In this document: positions 16,297 to 26,010 of the stretch, piece after piece
Layout: each line of letters begins with the position of its first letter
How positions within the stretch are numbered: the stretch's first letter is position 1
From: Bacteroidota bacterium
GTDB taxonomy: Bacteria > Bacteroidota > Ignavibacteria > Ignavibacteriales > Ignavibacteriaceae
NCBI GenBank assembly: GCA_022564295.1
Contig: JADFLR010000014.1
Span: forward strand, 1-64,000
Length of the DNA stretch: 64,000 nt
Direction of reading: 5' to 3'
Translations under genes and position numbers: made by a program
Notes under the pieces: generated by a model
Databases searched by the model: none
Seen by the model: only the letters and a program-made list of their open reading frames with translations
What the model was told of the DNA's origin: nothing

Positions 16297-18048
16297 ATGA
16301 TAAAAATTCTATTGCTATTTCTGCTCTTTATTCCTTTTAATAATTTATCCGCTCAATCTCTGCCTATTTTTTTGGATGGGAAAACAGACGACTGGAACAT
16401 ACCCCTCCCAACTTACATTGATGATATTGGCGACGGGAATATTTTTGATTTCAGATATTTTTCTGTTACAAACGACGAACAATTTCTTTTTATAAGATTG
16501 AAAATAACACCTGAGTTTAAGCTTGTTGAAGATAATTTTATTTCCCTGTACATCGATGGTGATAATAACATGGGAACCGGCATTGTTGTAAACGGAATAG
16601 GTGCCGAGCTTAAATGGGATTTCGGTTTTAGAAATGGTGAATTTTACAAAAACGGAACTACGCAGATTGGATTTCCTGATATTCAATATAGAAGCTTACC
16701 AACCGTTACCGATACAACTTATGAAATCGCAATTGGAAGAAATGTGCTGCCAAATGGGACCGATCTGCTTTTCACTTCTTCAACTATTAAAATATTTTTT
16801 AAAGATAATGATTCAAACGGCGATTGGATGCCGAACAGTGGAAATATTTTTGATTACACTTTCGATGAAACACCAACGCCGCCTGTTAACTTAATTGAAA
16901 TTAACAAGGAAAATCCTTCCTTGATGAGAGTGATGAATTACAATGTTTTGAACGATGGCTTGCTGGACCTTAGCAGAGAAGAAAACTTTACGCGAATACT
17001 TCAGGCAATTCGACCCGATATTATAGGTTTTAATGAATTATGGAACTCGACGGCTTCTCAGGTTCAAACATTGTTGGATGATATTTTACCATTACAAAAC
17101 GGTGAGAGCTGGACCACTGTTAAATTAGACGGCGGAAATGTTACCGCATCAATTTATCCTATTATTCAGAGCTGGTTGGTATTTCCAGGTCAGCGAATCA
17201 CAGCATCCTTAATTGATCTACCTGCAGAATTCGATAAGGATGTTATGGTCATAAATGCTCATTATAGATGCTGCGGTGCTAATGTAATCAGACAAGAGGA
17301 AGCTGATGCAACAATTGCTTTTATTTTGGATGCAAAAACTCCCGGCGGTTCAATTGATTTACTGCAAGACACACCTTTTATTATTTTAGGCGATCTCAAT
17401 CTTGTGGGCGATAGACAACAGTTAACTACATTAGTAACAGGAGAGATAATTAACACTCAGCTTTTTGGTAACGGAGGTCCGCCGGATTGGGATGAGACTG
17501 ATCTTGAAGATTTGATAGCTCAGCAGACAGACAAACGCACTGCTTATACATGGCGTAATGATAATTCATCTTTCCCACCTGGAAGATTGGATTTTCAAAT
17601 CTATTCAAATAGTGTAATGAGTATTGAAAAATCATTTGTTATCCAAACAGAAATAATGAGTATGGACAGGCTTACTCAATACGGTTTGCTGCAGTTTGAC
17701 ACACGGAATGCATCCGATCATTTCCCGAAAGTTACTGATTACAGTTTTACTATAACCTCAAATGCATCGGAAGATTTTCAGCCAATGGATTTTAAGTTAG
17801 AACAGAATTTTCCAAATCCGTTTAATCCAAGTACAAGTATTCAGTATGCAATGAGCAGTGGACAATTTGTGATACTGAAGGTTTATGATGTTTTGGGAAC
17901 TGAAGTTAAGACACTTGTAAACGAAGAGTTACCCGCAGGAATTTATGAAGTTATCTTTGATGCAGCCAATCTACCAAGCGGTATTTATTTTTACAGATTG
18001 CAAGCCGGAATCTTTACTGAAACAAAGAAGATGTTGATTCTGAAGTAA
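16297..18048 (+). CDS. T9SS-secreted endonuclease/exonuclease/phosphatase-family protein
   Basis: 583 aa from ATG 16297 (a TTG at 16285 is rejected). Signal peptide to ~SAQS; residues 20-200 are a CBM9-like beta domain (FLDGKTDDWN, LYIDGDNNMGTG); 215-485 are an EEP domain with MRVMNYNVLNDG, IIGFNELW, VINAHYRCC, ILGDLNLVGD and ASDHFP, keeping the metal-binding and His residues. The last ~80 residues are a T9SS sorting domain (QNFPNPFNPSTSIQY, GIYFYRLQAG, TKKMLILK). A secreted nuclease or phosphodiesterase is likely; the substrate is unknown. Confidence 0.85.
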   Translation: MIKILLLFLLFIPFNNLSAQSLPIFLDGKTDDWNIPLPTYIDDIGDGNIFDFRYFSVTNDEQFLFIRLKITPEFKLVEDNFISLYIDGDNNMGTGIVVNGIGAELKWDFGFRNGEFYKNGTTQIGFPDIQYRSLPTVTDTTYEIAIGRNVLPNGTDLLFTSSTIKIFFKDNDSNGDWMPNSGNIFDYTFDETPTPPVNLIEINKENPSLMRVMNYNVLNDGLLDLSREENFTRILQAIRPDIIGFNELWNSTASQVQTLLDDILPLQNGESWTTVKLDGGNVTASIYPIIQSWLVFPGQRITASLIDLPAEFDKDVMVINAHYRCCGANVIRQEEADATIAFILDAKTPGGSIDLLQDTPFIILGDLNLVGDRQQLTTLVTGEIINTQLFGNGGPPDWDETDLEDLIAQQTDKRTAYTWRNDNSSFPPGRLDFQIYSNSVMSIEKSFVIQTEIMSMDRLTQYGLLQFDTRNASDHFPKVTDYSFTITSNASEDFQPMDFKLEQNFPNPFNPSTSIQYAMSSGQFVILKVYDVLGTEVKTLVNEELPAGIYEVIFDAANLPSGIYFYRLQAGIFTETKKMLILK

Positions 18049-18050
18049 AA

Positions 18051-19505
18051 TTAAAACTCGCCCAACCGAATCGTTTGTGTCCTTTTAGAACGTGGAAAAC
18101 GGCTTTTAATTCCACCGCTTGTAACAATTGCTGTTCCTAAAACGTAATCACTATACTTAATAACATACTGACCTTTATCAATATCATCATTCGGTATTAA
18201 TCCTCCTGAGAGATAAAGTCTTAATTCGTCTTTATCCTTAACCTGGTAAATATTTTTGGTAATATGTTTATCAAGTATTTGTGCTGCATTTGTGTGAAGT
18301 ACAATATCATCTCTTTTATCAATTGTGCCAAACTTGGTGCCGATGCGATGAAACAAACCAAGATTAACATCATTCCAGTTTTTATTTAAAAAGAAAATAT
18401 CCTTTCGCTTTAAAATGTAGTTGTATTGCAGAAAAATTTCCTCATCAATTCCGAATGTTTCGGAAATGTAAGAAAGATACCTCTTAATTTTTTTATTATT
18501 CGGTTTTAAAAACTCTGATGTATAACTTTTTTTCCACTTTGTTTTTTTAAGAGGATCTGTTTCTTCTGTTTTTCTTAACTTTATCATGAAAAAACCATCG
18601 GAATCTGCTTCCCACGGAAGGATTCGGATTGCTCTTTTAAGATCGGGATGAAGCTGTTTCCCATTATAAATTGTAAACCCGTTTCTATACTTAACAGGAA
18701 GATCAATCTTAATTACTTCAACAGGATACTTCTTTAACAGCTTTTCAATTACAAGTTCATTTTCTTCAGGAGTGAGAGTACAGGTTGAATAAACAACCTC
18801 GCCGCCTGCTTTAAGCATTTTAATTGCGGCGACTAATAATCTAACCTGTAAATCGTGTAACTTGTTAACGCGGTCTAAAGACCACCATTGGTTCACCTCT
18901 ATTTTTTTCTGCATAATGCCGAGACCGCTGCATGGCGCATCAACTAAAATTTTATCAAAATAGTTTAGATAATATTTTGTTAGCAGCTCTCCCTTTGAAT
19001 GAATAACACCGGTGTTTATAATATTTAATCTATCAAGATTATAGATGAGCGCTTTTATTCTATCGAGTTTTACTTCATTCACAATCAATGTTCCCTTGTT
19101 ATTCATCAACTCAGCAATTTGTGTTGTTTTAGAACCAGGTGCTGAACATAGATCCAGAACTTTATCATTTTCAGAAGGGTTAAGTACATAAGGAGGAAGC
19201 ATAGAAGAAAAACCCTGAATGTAATAATAACCTAATACTATTTCTAATGTTTTACCGAGATCTTCTTCACGCTCATGGAATTTTAAAGTGTTGGGCAAAA
19301 CATCAAAAATTTCCGGTTTGATGTTGTAGCGTTTATTTAATCTTTTAACAAGCTCATCCCGTTCAATTTTAAGATCATTTACACGAACATAAACGGAAGG
19401 ATATTCTTCAATGTAGTTTAAATATTTTTCGGCAGATTCTTTACCATAAATTTCAGTGAGATAATCATAAACCTTATCGGATATTCTTTGCTTACTTTTA
19501 CTCAA
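18051..19505 (-). CDS. RsmB/NOL1/NOP2-type RNA (cytosine-5) methyltransferase
   Basis: 484 aa. SAM-binding VLDLCSAPGSKTTQIAELM, motif IV DAPCSGLG with one catalytic Cys and motif VI STCTLTPEENE with the other. The C-terminal ~180 residues are an RsmF-like extension with a PUA-type end. It makes m5C in rRNA or tRNA. It is the last gene of a minus-strand operon: its start overlaps the next upstream gene by 4 bp (19502-19505). Confidence 0.9.
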   Translation of the reverse strand: MSKSKQRISDKVYDYLTEIYGKESAEKYLNYIEEYPSVYVRVNDLKIERDELVKRLNKRYNIKPEIFDVLPNTLKFHEREEDLGKTLEIVLGYYYIQGFSSMLPPYVLNPSENDKVLDLCSAPGSKTTQIAELMNNKGTLIVNEVKLDRIKALIYNLDRLNIINTGVIHSKGELLTKYYLNYFDKILVDAPCSGLGIMQKKIEVNQWWSLDRVNKLHDLQVRLLVAAIKMLKAGGEVVYSTCTLTPEENELVIEKLLKKYPVEVIKIDLPVKYRNGFTIYNGKQLHPDLKRAIRILPWEADSDGFFMIKLRKTEETDPLKKTKWKKSYTSEFLKPNNKKIKRYLSYISETFGIDEEIFLQYNYILKRKDIFFLNKNWNDVNLGLFHRIGTKFGTIDKRDDIVLHTNAAQILDKHITKNIYQVKDKDELRLYLSGGLIPNDDIDKGQYVIKYSDYVLGTAIVTSGGIKSRFPRSKRTQTIRLGEF

Positions 19506-19930
19506 TGGCGAACCAAATTTAATTTTAAAAATATCTCATTTGTTACAGAATGAAGATTTCTTGATTCCGGCAATTTCTTTTTTAGCTCTTCTTCAATATC
19601 AAGCAATATCCAATCCAGGTGTTTTTCATAATTCTCAACTGCGGTTTTAATTTCATATTCATTTTTGGGGACGATGATATTACCGCTTCGATTTAAATTT
19701 GCATAAACAATGTACTTTGCTTTATGAATGCTTTCTGCCTGTAAAACGGGTGTACCTTCGGTTGTGAGAATTTCAACAGCGCCAAAAAATTCGGATCCCA
19801 ACACAAGAGTGTTAGGCGGCATCTCCAGCTTTTCTGTATCACTTAGGTTGGTAAAATCATCCGGAAAGATTTTGTTGCTTGTTTCAGAGTGCTTGTTTAT
19901 GTACTGGGAGATGAATTCCTTTTCCGTCAC
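19502..19930 (-). CDS. Hypothetical protein (142 aa)
   Basis: Not recognised. A small acidic soluble protein with NTLVLGSEFFGAVEILTTEG and a long C-terminal helix (YEKHLDWILLDIEEELKKKL). Its first 47 bp overlap the end of the upstream DNPH1-like gene, and its stop overlaps the RNA methyltransferase start, so it is tightly coupled to both. No signal peptide or TM segment. The conserved-looking tight packing argues for a real gene. Confidence 0.65.
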   Translation of the reverse strand: MTEKEFISQYINKHSETSNKIFPDDFTNLSDTEKLEMPPNTLVLGSEFFGAVEILTTEGTPVLQAESIHKAKYIVYANLNRSGNIIVPKNEYEIKTAVENYEKHLDWILLDIEEELKKKLPESRNLHSVTNEIFLKLNLVRH

Positions 19931-20351
19931 TTTCCTGTTCCAAATTCTTAAAATAATCTGAAATTATGTTTTGCATATCTTCGATATCCTGATATCTTTT
20001 TACTTTAAGCAGTTCGGAATTACATCCGGTAATCATAGCCGATATATTTTCAACATCTGCTGATACGAGTGCCAAAACAGGAATCTCCTTTTGAAATATT
20101 GCATAAGCGATTTCGAAACCTACTCCCAAACTCGGACCTGATATTTCAGCAATCATCAGTGCGCTGCCTTCAATCCATTTTATATCTCTCGTGTAAATCT
20201 GGTTATCGCTAAGCGGGATAGAAGCGTTGAACTTACCGTTTAACTCGGCTAATGCTGTGTGATTCATAGATTGGATAAACCGAATCATTTCTAAATAATT
20301 ATTTTGGTAAGTGGTATCGCCTTTTATGGCTCCCGCACAATAAACTATCAT
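19884..20351 (-). CDS. Nucleoside 2-deoxyribosyltransferase-like protein (DNPH1/RCL type)
   Basis: 155 aa. YCAGAIKGDTTYQNNYLEMI, YTRDIKWIEGSALMIAEISG and PSLGVGFEIAYAI form the Rossmann-like fold and the Glu-containing active site of the RCL subgroup, which hydrolyses 5-prime-monophosphate deoxynucleosides. A nucleotide-salvage or nucleotide-cleaning role is likely; specificity is inferred only from motif type. It sits 3 bp after bshA and overlaps the next gene by 47 bp. Confidence 0.8.
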   Translation of the reverse strand: MIVYCAGAIKGDTTYQNNYLEMIRFIQSMNHTALAELNGKFNASIPLSDNQIYTRDIKWIEGSALMIAEISGPSLGVGFEIAYAIFQKEIPVLALVSADVENISAMITGCNSELLKVKRYQDIEDMQNIISDYFKNLEQESDGKGIHLPVHKQAL

Positions 20352-20354
20352 ACT

Positions 20355-21479
20355 TTAACTATTCAATATGGTTTGATAATGTTTTTCATAAATAGGTATA
20401 ATTTTCGATTTATCGAATTTATTAACTGCTCTGTCTCTGGCATTTTTAGAAAAAAGTTTGTACTTCTTATCATTATTTAGTAAGTCAACAACATACTTAG
20501 CCATCCTGTCAACATCACCAATTTCTGCAATAAAACCAGTTTCATTATGGCTTATTAATTCCGGCAGCCCTCCCACGCTTGAGCTAATAACAGGCAACCC
20601 GCAAGCCATAGCTTCCAATGCAGCTAATCCAAAACTTTCTGATTGTGAAGGGATTAAAAACAGGTCGGCTGAGTTTAAAATTTCTACGAGCCCTTCCTGT
20701 TTGCCGAGGAATTTCACTTGATCACACAAATCCAATTGTCTGCAAAGCCGTTCGCATTCCGAACGATCAGGCCCATCGCCAACTAGAATAAGTTTGGTAG
20801 GGATATATTCAATAACTTTTTTAAGAATTTTTATTGTATCGGGCACGCGTTTTACAGGTCTGAAGTTAGATGTATGTACAAGAACCTTTTCCCCGTTCGG
20901 TGCAATGTTTTCTCTGAAAGTAGTTTTTCCGTCGGGTTTATAAAGGTCGCTATCAATAAAATTTGGTATTACGTCAATTGGTATTTCGCAGGAATAGTTG
21001 GTTATAGTTTTTTCTTTTAAAAATCGGGAAACTGTTGTAACACCGTCACTTTGTTCTATGCTGAACTTCACAAGCGGAAGGAAAGATGGTTCTAATCCAA
21101 CCAAAGTAATATCGGTACCGTGCAAAGTAGTTATTATTTTCAAATCCTTTTTGCTTTTAATCATCTGCTTTGCAAGAAAAGCGCTAGTTGCATGAGGAAT
21201 AGCATAATGAACATGAAGCAAATCTAAATCTTCAAAGTCGGCAACTTCAACCATCTTACTGGCAAGTGCTAAACTGTAAAGAGGAAATTCAAACAACGGG
21301 TAGCTGCTCATTTCAACTTCGTGAAAAACGATATTCTCAATGTAACTGCTTAATCTGAATGGTAGAGCGTAACTTATAAAATGAACCTCGTGACCCCTAA
21401 GTGCAAGTTCTTTTCCTAATTCGGTGGCAATCACACCGCTTCCGCCGTATGTTGGATAGCAGGTTATTCCTATTTTCAT
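20355..21479 (-). CDS. bshA: N-acetyl-alpha-D-glucosaminyl L-malate synthase
   Basis: 374 aa. Begins MKIGITCYPTYGGSGVIATELGKELA, the BshA signature, with HVHYAIPHA, HTSNFRPVKRV, FLIPSQSESFGLAALEAMAC (GT-B family 4 donor site) and GGLPELI. It joins UDP-GlcNAc and L-malate, the first step of bacillithiol synthesis. BshA is common in Bacteroidota; the other bsh genes are not in the window. First gene of the minus-strand operon reaching to 18051. Confidence 0.95.
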   Translation of the reverse strand: MKIGITCYPTYGGSGVIATELGKELALRGHEVHFISYALPFRLSSYIENIVFHEVEMSSYPLFEFPLYSLALASKMVEVADFEDLDLLHVHYAIPHATSAFLAKQMIKSKKDLKIITTLHGTDITLVGLEPSFLPLVKFSIEQSDGVTTVSRFLKEKTITNYSCEIPIDVIPNFIDSDLYKPDGKTTFRENIAPNGEKVLVHTSNFRPVKRVPDTIKILKKVIEYIPTKLILVGDGPDRSECERLCRQLDLCDQVKFLGKQEGLVEILNSADLFLIPSQSESFGLAALEAMACGLPVISSSVGGLPELISHNETGFIAEIGDVDRMAKYVVDLLNNDKKYKLFSKNARDRAVNKFDKSKIIPIYEKHYQTILNS

Positions 21480-21766
21480 ACTAACTATAAATTAAACTTT
21501 CGGATTAAAAATGGAAATCAAATATAAACGAATTCTAACCAACTTAGAAACCAATTATCACATTCATCGTGTTCTTAAACACAGAATGCAAAACAATTTT
21601 TGTAAATCGAAAAAAGCAATTTATACAAACTTACAAATTTTAGGATTTTAGAGACCCTATAATCCCGACTTATTTAATTAATATAAACGTAAAGATAAAA
21701 TGGGAATAGCACACAAAACTACATCACTGTTTATTAAATTAAACGAGCGAATTTTAAACAATATTT

Positions 21767-22654
21767 ATGAAACTATTAATAATAGGACAATCGGTAGTTG
21801 ACAGGATCAGCTATAAAGGAAATGATGAGTTAAAACCCGGCGGAATTTTTTATTCAGCAATTGCTCTAAGGTATTTGACAGAGCCAGATGATGAAATATT
21901 TCTTTGTACTTCCATGTGCAAAAAAAATGAGTATCTGTTTAAGGATATTTATGAAATGGTTAATACACAGTATGTTCAATATGTTGATCATATCCCAACG
22001 GTAAAACTCACCGTTTATGACAACAAAGAAAGAGATGAAACATACAGCAACATCACACAGAATCTTATTCTTCCAATGAACGAGCTTAACAAATTCGACG
22101 GCATCTTTATTAATATGGTTACAGGTTTTGATATTAATCTAAAACAGATGGAAGAGGTTAGAAAAGAATTTAACGGTTTAATTTATTTCGATGTTCACAC
22201 TTTTTCGCGCGGAGTAAGCAATGATATGAGAAGAAACTTCCGCCGCATTTCTGGTTTTGATAAATGGGCAAAGAACATTGATATACTTCAGGTAAATGAA
22301 GAGGAAATTCAAACAATATCTGATGAAAAAAATGAAATTGATATTGTACGGGAGATGTTTTCGTATGGAATAAAAATTTTAATTGTTACAAAAGATGAAC
22401 ATGGTGCAAGGGCTTATTTTATTGAGGAGAGAGAGATCAAATCTGTTTTCATCTCTGCTATCAAAGTTAAAGTGCTTAATAAAGTGGGCTGCGGCGATGT
22501 TTTTGGGGCGGTTATCTTTTATAATTATATTAGAAAAGTAGATATAATTGATTCCTTAATGGCTGCCAACTTAGCAGCCGGGGTTTCCACAACATACTCA
22601 TTAATAACAGAATTTAAAGATTTTAAAAAAGATGTACTTCAGAGACTTAATTAA
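21767..22654 (+). CDS. PfkB-family carbohydrate kinase
   Basis: 295 aa. IIGQSVVDRI at the start and GCGDVFGAVIFYNY near the end, where the usual DTxGAGD anion hole and catalytic Asp read KVGCGDVF; the Asp is kept. The N-terminal region KPGGIFYSAIAL is the sugar-binding Gly-rich lid. The substrate is not predictable. It overlaps the RmlD-like gene by 23 bp, so it may act in a nucleotide-sugar or surface-sugar route. Confidence 0.85.
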   Translation: MKLLIIGQSVVDRISYKGNDELKPGGIFYSAIALRYLTEPDDEIFLCTSMCKKNEYLFKDIYEMVNTQYVQYVDHIPTVKLTVYDNKERDETYSNITQNLILPMNELNKFDGIFINMVTGFDINLKQMEEVRKEFNGLIYFDVHTFSRGVSNDMRRNFRRISGFDKWAKNIDILQVNEEEIQTISDEKNEIDIVREMFSYGIKILIVTKDEHGARAYFIEEREIKSVFISAIKVKVLNKVGCGDVFGAVIFYNYIRKVDIIDSLMAANLAAGVSTTYSLITEFKDFKKDVLQRLN

Positions 22655-23546
22655 GAATAGGATATTGATAACAGGTACTAACGGAATGCTTGGTCAACGA
22701 GTTGTGGATTTTTATACTCACCCCGGGAATCTCGAACTGCTATCAATTTCAGTTGAAGAAAAATCGGTTATTGATTCCGTGAACTATCTTCAATGTGATA
22801 TTACCGACCGTGAAAAAATAAAAAAAGCTGTCTATGATTTTTGTCCGGATTTTATTGTTAATACAGCCGCATACACAAACGTAGATAAAAGCGAAACCGA
22901 ACGTGAAGCCGCCTGGAAAGTAAATGTTAAAGCGGTTGAGTATCTCGCAGAAGCCGCCCGTGCAATCGATGCACACTTAATTCATATCTCTTCCGATTAT
23001 ATTTTTGATGGTAATAACGGACCTTATTCAGAAAATGCAACCCCTAATCCGCTCGGATATTACGGAAGAACAAAACTCGCTAGTGAAAATGCGTTAAGAA
23101 TTAGCGGTTGTGGTTATACAATATTAAGAACGAATGTTCTTTACGGAACAGCTCCTGAGGGTCGACCCGATTTTGTTAAATGGGTAGTAAAATCTTTGTT
23201 TGATGGAAATGAAATTAGAATTGTAACCGATCAGATTAACAACCCAACTTTTATCGATGACCTTGTTCAGGCAATAAGTAAAATCAACGAGTTTAATAAA
23301 ACAGGTATTTATAATATTGGCGGAAGGGAGTTCCTTTCAAGATTTGATTTCACTTTAAAGATTGCGGATTATTTTGAACTCGATAATACTTTAATCAAAC
23401 CGATTACAACTAATGAATTGAATCAGCTTGCCCGACGACCGCTGAAATCAGGACTTATTACTTTGAAAGCTGAAACGGAACTTGGTTATAAACCCCACAC
23501 AATAAAGGAAGCACTTGCCGAAATGAAAAGGGAGCTGGTTCTATGA
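22632..23546 (+). CDS. dTDP-4-dehydrorhamnose reductase-like SDR protein
   Basis: 304 aa. Rossmann motif ITGTNGMLGQRVVDF, NTAAYTNVDKSE, HISSDYIFDG with the Ser/Thr, and catalytic YGRTKLASE (YxxxK). The RmlD blocks are all present, and FVKWVVKSL plus NIGGREFLSRFDF fit. It reduces a 4-keto sugar nucleotide using NAD(P)H. The start chosen (22632) overlaps the kinase; ATG 22686 (MLGQ) is too late because it would cut the Rossmann strand. Confidence 0.8.
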   Translation: MYFRDLIKNRILITGTNGMLGQRVVDFYTHPGNLELLSISVEEKSVIDSVNYLQCDITDREKIKKAVYDFCPDFIVNTAAYTNVDKSETEREAAWKVNVKAVEYLAEAARAIDAHLIHISSDYIFDGNNGPYSENATPNPLGYYGRTKLASENALRISGCGYTILRTNVLYGTAPEGRPDFVKWVVKSLFDGNEIRIVTDQINNPTFIDDLVQAISKINEFNKTGIYNIGGREFLSRFDFTLKIADYFELDNTLIKPITTNELNQLARRPLKSGLITLKAETELGYKPHTIKEALAEMKRELVL

Positions 23547-23571
23547 TTGAAATTCAAATGGATCATAAATT

Positions 23572-24354
23572 ATGATTGAAAAATACCAAGGGTTTATTTT
23601 TGATCTCGATGGAACGATTTACCGCGGGAGTCATTTAATACCGAATGCGGAAAAAACTGTAAATTATATTAAAACATCCGGCAAGGAAGTAATATTTATC
23701 TCCAACAAAACCACCGGAAGTGTTAACGATTATTATAAATTTCTAATTACACATGGATTGAAAATTGAAGAAGATGAAATTGTAAATTCAACTATCGTGC
23801 TTAAAAAATATTTATCCAATACATTTGCCAAAGCGAATTTTTTTGCGATAGGAGAAGATATTTTTATTAAGGAGATTGAAGCATCGGGATTAGTTTATTC
23901 AGAATCGCCCAATGAGATTGATATACTTATCGTTACCCTGGATAGAACACTTACTTATGAAAAGCTTGAAATTGCAGCCCGCGCACTTGAAAATGGTGCA
24001 CGCTTTTTCGCTGCAAATATTGATGATACCTGCCCTGTGGATGATGGCGAAGTGTTAGATGCCGGTTCTACAATTTCTGCGTTGGAAAAAAGAACACACA
24101 AAAAACTCGAGCAACATTTCGGCAAACCATCTGTGTTTATGTTTGAGGAAATTAAGAAGCGATTAAAAGTTGATCTTAAAAAAGTTTTGTTGATTGGAGA
24201 CCGGCTTGAAACGGATATTGCGTTAGGAAATAATTTCGGAATAGATTCCGCATTAGTTTCCACAGGTGTAAAGTATTATCCGAATGGGGCGGATGGTATA
24301 AAGCCAACATATCACTTGAATTCAGTAGCTGATTTGTTAAATAGTAAATCGTGA
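23572..24354 (+). CDS. HAD-superfamily IIA sugar-phosphatase-like hydrolase
   Basis: 260 aa. Motif I FDLDGTIYRG (nucleophile Asp), motif II FISNKTTG, and motif III/IV FMFEEIKKRL with LIGDRLETDIALG. The NagD/PGP-like C2A cap lies between. It dephosphorylates small sugar or nucleotide phosphates; the natural substrate is unknown. It follows the RmlD-like gene by 25 bp in the same direction. Confidence 0.88.
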   Translation: MIEKYQGFIFDLDGTIYRGSHLIPNAEKTVNYIKTSGKEVIFISNKTTGSVNDYYKFLITHGLKIEEDEIVNSTIVLKKYLSNTFAKANFFAIGEDIFIKEIEASGLVYSESPNEIDILIVTLDRTLTYEKLEIAARALENGARFFAANIDDTCPVDDGEVLDAGSTISALEKRTHKKLEQHFGKPSVFMFEEIKKRLKVDLKKVLLIGDRLETDIALGNNFGIDSALVSTGVKYYPNGADGIKPTYHLNSVADLLNSKS

Positions 24355-24454
24355 TCTCTTCTATCCGAATTTTTCAAATCAAATTATTTCTTATTATTAC
24401 ACACAACCTTTTTTATCTAATTCAGGTCTAAGCAAATAACATTTAGGAAACTTA

Positions 24455-25036
24455 ATGGCATTAAGCGACAACGAATTACTAATACAAGCTAAAAGTGGAA
24501 ATGATACGGCATTTGAGAAATTGATTTATCGTTATGATAGATCAGTGCTGGCAATTGCCCTCAAATACGTGTATGATACTGATGAAGCTAAAGATATTTA
24601 CCAGGAAGTTTTTATACGTGTTTACAGGGGACTGAAAAATTTTGAGATGAAAAGTGAGTTCTCAACGTGGTTATTCCGGATTGCAACCAACGTTTGCTTA
24701 ACGCATAAAAGCAGAAGCAAAAAACATTTGCATGAGTCTATCGATGAACAGATTGCAACTGAAGACGATGAAGTTCAAAAATATGAGCTGGCTGATGATG
24801 AAATGGATCCGGGAGAAATGATGATAAATCTTGATCTTGGTGATATTATCCGTGATGCGGTCGATTCACTTTCATCAAAACAAAGAATTACTTTTATTCT
24901 TAAACATTATGAAGGATATAAAATTAGGGAAATAGCTAATATGTTAAATTGTAAAGAAGGAACAGTGAAAAAATATTTATTCGATGCAATTAGAAATTTA
25001 CGAAAGAAACTTAAACCTATTCATCAAACAGCTTAA
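24455..25036 (+). CDS. ECF-family RNA polymerase sigma factor
   Basis: 193 aa. Region 2: LAIALKYVYDTDEAKDIYQE, then FEMKSEFSTWLFRIATNVCL; region 4: LSSKQRITFILKHYEGYKIR and CKEGTVKKYLFDAIRNLRKKL. An acidic linker (DEQIATEDDEVQKYELADDE) separates them. It is followed 19 bp later by a zinc-finger anti-sigma gene and then a solenoid-protein gene, a three-gene regulatory and envelope operon. Confidence 0.92.
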   Translation: MALSDNELLIQAKSGNDTAFEKLIYRYDRSVLAIALKYVYDTDEAKDIYQEVFIRVYRGLKNFEMKSEFSTWLFRIATNVCLTHKSRSKKHLHESIDEQIATEDDEVQKYELADDEMDPGEMMINLDLGDIIRDAVDSLSSKQRITFILKHYEGYKIREIANMLNCKEGTVKKYLFDAIRNLRKKLKPIHQTA

Positions 25037-25055
25037 TTGGTTTTAGGAGATTATT

Positions 25056-26009
25056 ATGAATCACAATGAAATAAAAAAATGGATCCGGCTTTCCCTTTAT
25101 GGCGAGCTTACTAATGAAGAACAATCTGTGCTGGAGTTGCACTTGAAAGACTGTGATGAATGCAGAAATGAACTAGAACAACAGAGAAATCTGCTGTCCT
25201 TAATATCAAATAAAAAACTTGAAGTTGATGATAAACTGCTGATGGAAGCACGTGTACAACTAAGAGGAGCCATCCGGAATGAAAGACAACGCAAAGGTTA
25301 TTTAGATAATATGGTTCAATACTTAAATGAATTTATAACAATCCCTTTTCGGGCAGTACTATCAGGAGCAGCATTGCTTGCAATTGGTTTTTTTGTCGGT
25401 TACTTATTCTATGGCTCTTCAACAATTGATCCCAACAAATTACCGGATAAAATAAATCACCAGTTCACTGTTTTTCAAGATGATGTTACTATTAGTAATA
25501 TCAGCTTTATTGATTCAGATCTATCAGATGGGGAAGTTGAATTCACATTTGTAGCAATGAAACCTGTCTATCTTAAAGGTCGGGTTGATGACCCCCAAAT
25601 CCAAAGCATTCTTACTTACTCAATGCTCAATGAGCAAAATCCTGGTTCCAGGTTTAATTCGATTAATGCAATGTATTCGGAAAAATCAATAAAGTTTGAT
25701 GTGGATGTAAAGAACGCCTTAATTACGGTTGTTATGACTGATGAAAATCCTGGTGTTAGAAGAGAAGCATTAAAGCTGATGAAGAAGCTTCCTTATGATG
25801 AGGATGTTAAACAAGCATTTATTTATGTGCTTACAACCGATACAAGTTCAGGATTAAGGATAGAGGCCATAAATGCTCTCGTCGATGCGGGCAAAAAAGG
25901 TTTCACATTTAATAAAAATGAAATCGATCTATTTAAACAAAAACTACAGACGGATGATAATTCATACATCCGTTATAGGACAAAAACAATATTACAAGAG
26001 TACAACTAA
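25056..26009 (+). CDS. Transmembrane anti-sigma factor with HEAT-like C-terminal domain
   Basis: 317 aa. An N-terminal zf-HC2 zinc motif LHLKDCDECRNEL (H29, C33, C36) faces the cytoplasm; one TM helix is at ~105-127 (AVLSGAALLAIGFFVGYLF). Residues ~205-315 are a HEAT-like helical repeat domain (LITVVMTDENPGVRREALKL, VLTTDTSSGLRIEAINALVD) placed outside the membrane. A HEAT sensor domain on an anti-sigma factor is less usual than a WD40 or OmpA-like one. It likely senses a partner in the periplasm and releases the sigma factor encoded just upstream. Confidence 0.8.
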   Translation: MNHNEIKKWIRLSLYGELTNEEQSVLELHLKDCDECRNELEQQRNLLSLISNKKLEVDDKLLMEARVQLRGAIRNERQRKGYLDNMVQYLNEFITIPFRAVLSGAALLAIGFFVGYLFYGSSTIDPNKLPDKINHQFTVFQDDVTISNISFIDSDLSDGEVEFTFVAMKPVYLKGRVDDPQIQSILTYSMLNEQNPGSRFNSINAMYSEKSIKFDVDVKNALITVVMTDENPGVRREALKLMKKLPYDEDVKQAFIYVLTTDTSSGLRIEAINALVDAGKKGFTFNKNEIDLFKQKLQTDDNSYIRYRTKTILQEYN

Positions 26010-26010
26010 A